A stretch of 64,000 nt of DNA from Tigriopus japonicus (taxonomy: Eukaryota; Arthropoda; Copepoda; Harpacticoida; Harpacticidae): the NCBI GenBank assembly GCA_010645155.1, contig JAAGOF010000071.1, positions 741,106 to 805,105 of the forward strand, read 5' to 3'. The translations under genes and the position numbers were made by a program. Below the pieces are notes generated by a model. It was not told the DNA's origin. It saw only the letters and a program-made list of their open reading frames with translations, and ran no database searches. Below, piece after piece: positions 55,901 to 64,000 of this stretch. Position 1 is the first letter of the stretch. Each line of letters begins with the position of its first letter.

Positions 55901-58900
55901 TACATCAGATCTCCAACTAGTAGCCGTGCTACCCCAATGGTAATTCTCCATCTTCCGTTCGTTTGCCGTCTGAGTCATCTCTCTTTCTCTCTCAATGACT
56001 TAGAAAAACGACGGGTTGTCCCCCTCCTCCGTATCTCCACCGGGTGTTCAAAGTTCTCAACCAACCTTGGGAGAGGAACTTGGATCTTTTCGCTCCGTTA
56101 TGAAGAGGTTTATGGTTGTTTAAGCTTGTCTTTCCACAAATCCTAATACTAACAACCCCTGGGTTAGAGGGTGGGCTCCACCCTTCGACGTCGTTTCTTG
56201 AGAAAAAAGGTCCGAAGGAAACCTATAAAACATGACGAGAATAGCAGTTCCACCCTGTGCAATTACGACGAAGCCGCTCAGTGGGACATGAGCTCAAATA
56301 ATTGAACTAAATACTTTTGCAAAGACAAGCCGTAGATACGGAACAACCAAATCTCCTCGAGCACCACCGTGAGTCCAAACTTTCTGTTGCTACCAACTCA
56401 CCGACCAACTCAAAAGTTAGAGGCATCAGGAGTTGGCCAACCAACTACTTGCATCGAGAGTTAGTTGTCTCCGCAAGTCTCTTCGCTCTACTCTGTCTTC
56501 GTTCAAATGAGAGCAGCCAAACCCCGAAGGAGCCTGGGTTTCCTAGGGTGAGACCCCCATGGTTGGCTCCGGCTGGAAATCCTTCCAAGTTCTCCAATTA
56601 GACTGCACATATGGTATTTTCCTGCACGGCATGAATTCCTCTCAGATTTTCCAAGCTTGTCTATCCATCCTGAGCCCAGAGAGATTAGTCGTCGTAATGT
56701 TCGACGTTCTCCATGATTCGGGATGGTCTCGGCCGACATTCGGATTAAATGGCTGACTTTGAATTGAGGATGTAAATCTTCATGGGTAACATGTTAAACA
56801 GGGAACATAAAACAATGTGTTTAACAAGCTCAATGCTCTCTGATTTATGGGAGAATTTCACGCCTCTTATAAATACATGGATAGAGAGAGAGAGCACGAG
56901 AGATGGCGAAGCACGTGGTTGAGGCGGGATGAGCAATTGAGCATCACGTACGAACAGCTCGTCGTCGTACATCATATACTGTGGAAATCCTGGTAGTCGA
57001 GCTATCAACATGGCTAATTTATATCTCACCGATTCAATTCGAGAAATTTCATGCTCAATTTTTCATCCATGAAGGCCAGGAGAAAAAAATCAGAATCGAA
57101 TCGAATTGAGCTCCGGCACTTTTCCCTTTTTGATGGATGGCGTGACTTTGACCAACACTTAGCATACCAATTGGCTTCAAATTTCAGGTTATTGGAGAAA
57201 ACCGTCTTTTGGCCCGAGATTCGACCACCAGGGCCCAGTTTACTGACTGTAGTAGTCCGGTATCATATCAAACTTGACAGATTTCTCAATTTTTCGACAC
57301 ACCCTAGGCTTGCGGCCATAGTAAAACGGGCCTCGCTCGTCTTCTCGTTCTTCTTCCATATTCATGGCCTATTTAAGGCGGCCACAATCACGAGGATGAC
57401 GATCATCATAATGATGAAGAAGAAGAAGACGATGATGTTGACGGACGCCGCCTGTTGTCTGGCGTGTTATCTTTTTGGAGCTTGCAGGGCTTTAAATGGA
57501 GAAATAATAGGCTTTTATGCCGAGCATGCAACCGTTCCCCTTCAACGAAGAAGCCCTCCCCGAAAACTGACCAGATGAATATTTCCCAAAGACAGATTGA
57601 TCGCGTTGAAAATAGCAGCAGCAGCAGCATCAAAAACCACCACCACGCTCTCCAATCTTCTTTGCTCTCAACTAGGACCGAGAGATAAAAATGGGTCTCC
57701 ATCATAAGTACAGCAGAAATCATATGCCAGCCTGGAGGAGTCAATTTTGAAGATTTGAATCGTCCGTTTAGCCATCTGACTAAAGTCCATCCGACCAACA
57801 GAAGTGAGTTACTCCATCACACTGGACACTCGACTTTATCGGACTTTGGACATTGAGTGATAGATGAGGCCTTTGGAAGTGTGAACTAAAAAGAATACAG
57901 TGACAGATCGAGCTTTGAACGGTGTGATCGGGAGAGATGAGACTCTCTGAGGTAATAGTACTTGTTGCCAAAGCCATACTCTCCTGTCGGGCCTATTTTG
58001 GGAGCTGATATTGGGAAATGCCAACCATTTTGGGTACCAACTCTTTAGGGTTTGGTGCACTTGCGGGAATATGGAGGTCCCCCATTGCACGAGCTCGGTG
58101 ATGAGTGGGTGAGAGATGCATGAGAAGAGTAAACTCAAAGACCATTTTCCAATATTGCACCACTTCTGTTGTTGCAAGGTCACGTCGCAAGTTTGGAGGA
58201 AAAGGCCAAGACATTTGAGGATCAGGTATAATATGATCATGTTAAGGTGTTCCTTCCAGAAGTTAAACTCGGGATGGATGATTCCTATTTTTGACTGGTC
58301 TTGCGATAAAGAAGATAGCAGAAGAAGCTCAGACAAAGTCATTTGTCCATCTTGACCGCATTGTCACTTGGAATTAGATTTGATGGCTAGCTTACGAGTC
58401 TCCATTGAGAGAGAAAGAGGCGTTCTCACTCCGCCTACCCTTTCAAAGCAACGCGATGAGCATGATGATAAAAATAAAAGGAATGGTCAGCAAGAACAAC
58501 GTATCACCTCAGGCAATGCAGACTTCTTTGGTCGTGATTCGTAAGTTGGTTGGCCAGGAATAGAGCAAATATAAAAACCTCATCTCTTGTCAAGAGGAGA
58601 GGTTCCAATAATGGCGAGGACAGGAAGGAATTCCATCAGGGAATCAAAAGCATAATTGATGCGCAATCATGGGCCTTCAAATCGTCATTCATGTGACCGA
58701 GGCGTAGATTAAGACATGAAACACATGGTTTAGATAGTCATCAATTCGCTTCTATTTCGGTTGAAAGTCGACTTTAGCTGGGTTTCCATGTCAAAGGTGC
58801 ATTTTTTACATGTCGGGTCAATCGAGCTTCGGCTAAATTTGAAATGTTCAGGCAAAAAGTATAACTGTCTTCTGCAGCTATAACGTGTCAGAATCATAAT

Positions 58901-61900
58901 GATAGGAATATAGGGTGGTCCAAGTCTTTGATAATGAATATCTCATTACTGCACGCGTGTCATCAACCAAGCAATGAACCAATCTAAATAAGGGTATGAA
59001 AAAGTTCAATTGGCTGTGGGAGGTGGCATTCATCAGAAATATTTGATTAAGCTCCTGTTTCATTCATCCTGGACAGTATCGTGACATCACAGACACCTTT
59101 TTAAAATCCATGTCCATAGCAACCGGTTTTTATAGACGATTGATCGACTTGTCGCTTTCTCAGTGGAAGCAGGCAGCACCGTCATTATCACCTCGCCGAA
59201 ATTGGGACGAGGTTTGTTTTGGCTTTCTGTGGTGATAATTTGCCAACCTGAGGTTTTGTCCATTTAAGGATCCCTTGGCGATAAGCTTCTCGCGCCACGA
59301 TGACTTTGGGGGATTCGTTGGGCTGAACTCGATTCCGTACATGGGCATGAGGCAACAACCAATCACTTATCTGAACTGCTAGAGCTCACCTCATCGAAGT
59401 TGGCTCCTATTTTGACAAATGACTCCATTTGGGTTGATAAGAGCTTTTTAGCTTTTTTAATTGTCAATCAAAGGCGCTTGATGTGTGCCAAAAAGCCAAT
59501 CACGGACGAGCCACGAACCTTTTACTGATATCGAATGAATGTTGAGAGATGAAGAAGCAAGCTTTGGGCCACGAAATATTCCTTGGACCTGGTCAAAACA
59601 TGTCCTCCCTTTGATCCTTCGGATGATTTGTCCGAATGGACGAAGAATAAATGGTGAATGGACGCGTAAAAGTACGTCGGGAAGGGTCAAAGTTATCTGG
59701 CTTTTGTCCCCCGAATCCATTCAAAAGCACTTTGAAGAAATTTGTCCGAACAAATGGAAACGAGCAGAGAATAATTTTAACGAGGACGACTAAGACGTCC
59801 AGGGTTCGTTAGGGCAATTGAGCAGTCACGAATTTATGGAAAATCAATAGGCTCTGACATTTCGGAGAGAAGCGATGTTTTACTTGGGGCCAGTTCCAGC
59901 GAAGTCCCATTGCTATTGGGTGGCAAGCGAAAATGGGTTGACGAGGGGTGGTCACATTGTGCAAGGAGCGTTAATGGCCGTTTGTTTTGTCTTCTGGCCA
60001 TAAAAATCTTTTTTTTTCCTTCACTTTTCCAGGTAAGCTGCCGTAGATTTCCATTATGTGCTTCAGCCATCGATTGCGGTGGTCCCAGGGTTAAAAAGAA
60101 GCGAACACAAAAGTGTTCTAGGTAAACAAGTTTTCCTTGTTGGAATGCTACCAACTGACATTGACTCATGGAGAATTTATTTGGCGTTTAGTCCTTCTCT
60201 GGGAGAGAAACCATCACTTTTTTGTAGCGGAACTCGGGCGCTGAATCCTTGTTCCATTTCCTCGTACGCAGACGGTGGTCTGGGCTTCCCTTGACAAGTC
60301 TGTTAATTTGGCTAAAATGCTGTTCTCACCAACGACAAGAAAGGATTCCATTGGTCCTCCCTCCCATATAGAATGAAGTCTCCATTTAGGTAGTTACTAC
60401 TCCTAGGTAGTCGAGACCAGATCCATTTCAACTCGTTCCATTGTGTCAAGCTCTCTCGTATCTTTCCACCCTCTTTCCTCCCTTTCCGTCATACAAGAGG
60501 CTCTTTACTTTACAGTAAAACACGACATTGAGTGAGTAGGAGCTCTCCTCTAAAGATTGGACAATTCCAAAGGCTTCCAAAAGGCTTTTCGAAGCTCACA
60601 CTTTCTTTTCAAATATTGCAAAATCCGAGTGTGAAAAATGTTTCACTCCTCTTCTCGGAGCGTTTCTAGAGTCTGTTTTGAAGGAGCCAAGCTTGTTCGA
60701 ACACGAGAAACACGTGGTGCAAGAGGTCATCTGGCCAATGGCTAAACGGATTCCCAAACAGAGTCCATTGAGCAACCTCATTCCTCGATGAAAAAAATAA
60801 GTACCTTATTTGTCAAAACTCGGAGGATCAACTCGACGAACAGCTCTGTAAAGCCAAATGAGCTTGGTCAGGCAGGAAGGGTGGACGGATATCGAGAGTC
60901 CTTAAGCCTCCTGTTATTCAACTTCATTTTGTCTGACTGATAACGCAGATGATGATGAGCTCGGTGTCTCCGATGGCCCATGACACCCCTGGTAAAAGCC
61001 GTGGTTGTATCAACAGCACACAACTCACCAATGGGGTGAAAAGCCCATTATTTGTAGTATTTCATCAACCTGCTTCTCTCAGGAAGGGATTTCTCGTTCC
61101 AAAAATATGAGCTTTAGACTTAATCTCGTTCACGAGAAACGAAATAGGAATGCTAGCTCGGCTTTAAAGGGGGATGAGATGGCGGAGAAGGAAGGGAATC
61201 TTTCGTTGTATGAAATAGAATGGCAAGGAGAGTGAGAGACTCTGTAGTGGTGTGAGGATCTAGGGGATTTGCCAACCTAATAGCAAACTTGGGGGGATCA
61301 AAAGTCTATTATTGACTCGGAAATGAATTCCAAAAATGTGACCCGCTCCAACCGTTCGACGGGGATTATGGAAGTGATGCATGCACCCATGGCCAACTTG
61401 GCTCGTTTTACGTAGAGTAGTAAGTACGTACGTACGTAGTTCTAGGACCCGGTGTGACTTTATCGTAATTGTTTGAGGGTATTGAAAGTGTTGGTGCAAT
61501 GTGCCAAAATTGGCAATAACTTTCAACTTGAGCCCAGATGGTGCTTCCAGAAGACTTTGAGACGCTATTCGAGCACACCAGGGTATAAGCAGAAGAAGGT
61601 CCTCGGTTCAAAAACTTCGTTGGATGCATCCTCGACTTGCTTGAAACGGGGACTCAAAAAGACATTGAGTGGCCATAAATGGTCCATATGAGACCAATGT
61701 GAGTTGCACTCGTCCAAGAGGCCGGATTTGGGTGAGCCATTTAAATTTGCCCGCATGCAATTCTTGTCAAGTCAAGTGGTATATTCTACCATTCAAATGC
61801 CCCACACAACGGATGGCTGCAGGACGATAATGAATGGGGCGATTTCGTGGTCTCGATTTCCGTTCTGCTCGAGTTTCTCAGGGATGCAATGGGATGGTAA

Positions 61901-64000
61901 ATGGGCGACAGATAGCCACAGGTGATCCCTTTCACAGTATTGCACCTTCACAAAATGACCACCCCATGATGATAAGCTCGCTAGCACTGTTTGGACGAGG
62001 GCAGGTGGACAAGAAACGAGAGATTCTAGTTGGACGACACCAGCAACAGCAAACAATAATAACAGTAGCAATAATAACCCTTTCCTCGCAAGCAAACTGA
62101 GATGTTTTGTTTCTGGCCAATCGGGGATGAATTAGCACTACAGTCTGGCTTGCTTAAATTGAAACTCAAAAATAGCGAAAATATACCCTACGAACCTTAT
62201 CTATGATGCCCAAACAACGTTTTTATGGAGCCATTTTGTCCTTTTTTATGCAGTCCATTATATCTACCATTGGGCAATAGCCCAATCTTTTGCAAGTTTA
62301 TTAATATCAAGCTGCGCACAGAACATCGCCAACAATTTTGGTGGGCCAAGCTGTACACATCCTCGAAAGGAAACGCTGCTGAACGACAGAAAAGAACCAA
62401 AACTCAAGGTAGGAAGAAGGGTTAGTGAAGTGTCCTCCCCAGCGAAAGATTACACCTCAGGGAGCCTCACAGTCACCCCCAGGTCTCCTCCCCCCTATTC
62501 GTCCCATAAAATGACCGAGAGAGACACACGGGGAGAGTCAGTCATCAACTCAGATAAGTGGAAAATGAATGCTGGCCCATGAACAAATAGCAGAGGAGAG
62601 AAAAGCAAATTGCCAGTTGCTCCTTCCTATCTGTTTGTCGTATTATCCGTAACGAAATCTGCGATAGCGCTGGTTTGGACCAGGGTTACATTCGCAGGTT
62701 CGGAGGTTCTTGAAGAACTTTCTCAATTAGGGTAATTAACAGAAGTTAGCTCGTTAGTTTTCTCTTGTCAAAAATTGTTGAAAAGTTTTTTTCGTTTTTT
62801 TTTTCTGGCTTTGTACATAAATATCGCTTAACGTCGATGGTTCAGGTTATCCTGATTTCTTTCACCAGAGAAGTCTGTCTGGCACCAACCATAAAATCAT
62901 GAAGACAAACCGCAAACCTCAATGTGCATTTGTTTCGATTTGCTCTGGAGCCAAAAAAACCAATCCAAATGGTTGTCATTGCGGCTGGTTGGCCATTCAC
63001 CCACCCAAGGGCTTCTTGTTCACTTCAAGTGAGCAGAAAACAATTACCGAAAAAAATGAAACTAGATCAAACACGGAAGAAAAAGGGGAACTCCCCAAAA
63101 CGTCTGGAAGCAATGATATTACCCTAAAGATGACTTTTTGCCACCTCCAAGCTCGCCAGCCGTCAAAGCTAATTGTATCCATCCTGCGCCGAGCGGAGTC
63201 AATTCAAAAGCCGTTTTTATAACCCCATAAAAAGTGAAAATATGGCATTATACGGCATGAGTCCACTCACTCACTCACTCACTCACCTACTCACTGGCTT
63301 CTTCCGGCTCAGATCCATTGACTTGCCACACGGGAATTGCATGAGAGTAGATGGAAATAAAAATAATGCCATCAAGTTCTTTGTGAACTCATTCTGCGTA
63401 CTGTACAGAGAGTGTGCACATTCGCTTCCTGTACCATTACTGACTGCACTACTTGACTACTTGCATTGCTAACGACGCTTTTCAAGTAGCTAGTAGGTAA
63501 TCCACGTAATACAGATAGATCCTATGGAGATGGCAGCAGCATACGGTACTTTTCCGGTAAAAAGGAAGAAAACTTCATCATAGTCCGTTGGCAAAGTTGG
63601 TTCTCGCACTTCTTCGTTGGTTGGTTCAATGGTTGTGCATGCACGTTTTGTCCGTACGTTGTTCTCAATTCTCACCAACGAAACCTTACCTGCTTTTGAA
63701 ACAGATACTGACAGATGAGTGCTTTACAGACACTTCTTTCAAATTCAAGCCATACATGTGCACGCCACACACATCCAGTCCTTCTCCCAATGGCCACCAT
63801 GACTCGAATTAAATATTTCATACATTGAACTTCTCACATGCAATCCCTCCGCAAGTGGGTCAGGTTTCGACACTGGTTGTAGTAGTACAACCACGGGGCT
63901 TTGGAGATCCCAATGTGTATCTACGTCGAACGTCGTACATTGTAGTAGCCGTAATTTGGACAAGCTTCAAAAGGGGTTCGTGCGATTCCAGCGATTACGC
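52932..64000. other. Unique, gene-poor sequence to the window end
   Basis: No conserved protein, transposon with target duplications or RNA gene was recognised. Simple repeats include a GA-run at 56883-56895 and CTCA repeats at 63263-63290. Scattered frames of 60-175 codons on both strands lack splice support, motifs or coding-type composition. It may be intergenic or long-intron DNA. Confidence 0.35.

Noticed and set aside
55622..55978. 118-codon minus-strand frame
   Set aside because: The composition is moderately protein-like, but there are no splice signals, motif or recognised homology. Left unannotated.
57051..57578. 175-codon plus-strand open frame
   Set aside because: It contains simple ATGATGAAGAAG repeats, lacks coding-type first-position bias and has no domain or splice support. 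One such chance frame is expected in 20 kb of balanced DNA.

Overview
This is eukaryotic (metazoan) nuclear DNA with intron-containing genes, AATAAA poly(A) signals and many small DNA transposons. The conserved proteins, the very short introns of the largest gene (often 60-130 bases) and the transposon mix point to an arthropod, plausibly a small-genome crustacean such as a copepod; that placement is inference. No rRNA, tRNA or CRISPR array was recognised.

Region 1 (1-6660) is a transposon graveyard: a broken Ty3/Gypsy-type Gag relic on the minus strand, a long inverted repeat, and a Mutator-like element (3471-6645, 9-base target duplication). A foldback element has jumped into the right terminal repeat of that Mutator-like element. 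Region 2 (6660-21274) is gene-dense. A complete 23-exon p190 RhoGAP gene (plus strand, 1975 codons, every splice junction in phase) converges on a REPS-type EH-domain gene (minus strand, 3' exons only). Their poly(A) signals lie about 110 bases apart. Region 3 (21300-28600) is AT-rich and gene-free, with four or five small hAT-like elements and two minisatellites. Region 4 (28620-35446) holds an intronless UBC9 (SUMO E2) gene followed 229 bases later by PPP4R2 (protein phosphatase 4 regulatory subunit 2, three exons). A good 3' splice site stands just before the PPP4R2 start, an operon-like layout. PPP4R2 intron 1 contains a nest of hAT-like insertions. Region 5 (35450-43600) is again repeats: a second Mutator-like element, a second foldback copy and retrotransposon tails. 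Region 6 (43600-64000) is mostly unique sequence with microsatellites. Its best gene candidate is a two-exon, 128-residue secreted protein (51560-52931) of unknown family.

How the genes work: p190 RhoGAP switches off Rho, REPS proteins link Ral/RalBP1 to endocytosis, UBC9 transfers SUMO, and PPP4R2 directs PP4 in DNA repair and splicing. All except the candidate secreted protein are conserved housekeeping or signalling genes. The unusual content is the mobile-element architecture, the UBC9-PPP4R2 junction, the p190 leader and the orphan secreted protein. Exon boundaries were placed by eye from splice consensus, reading frame and recalled family sequence, without transcript data.
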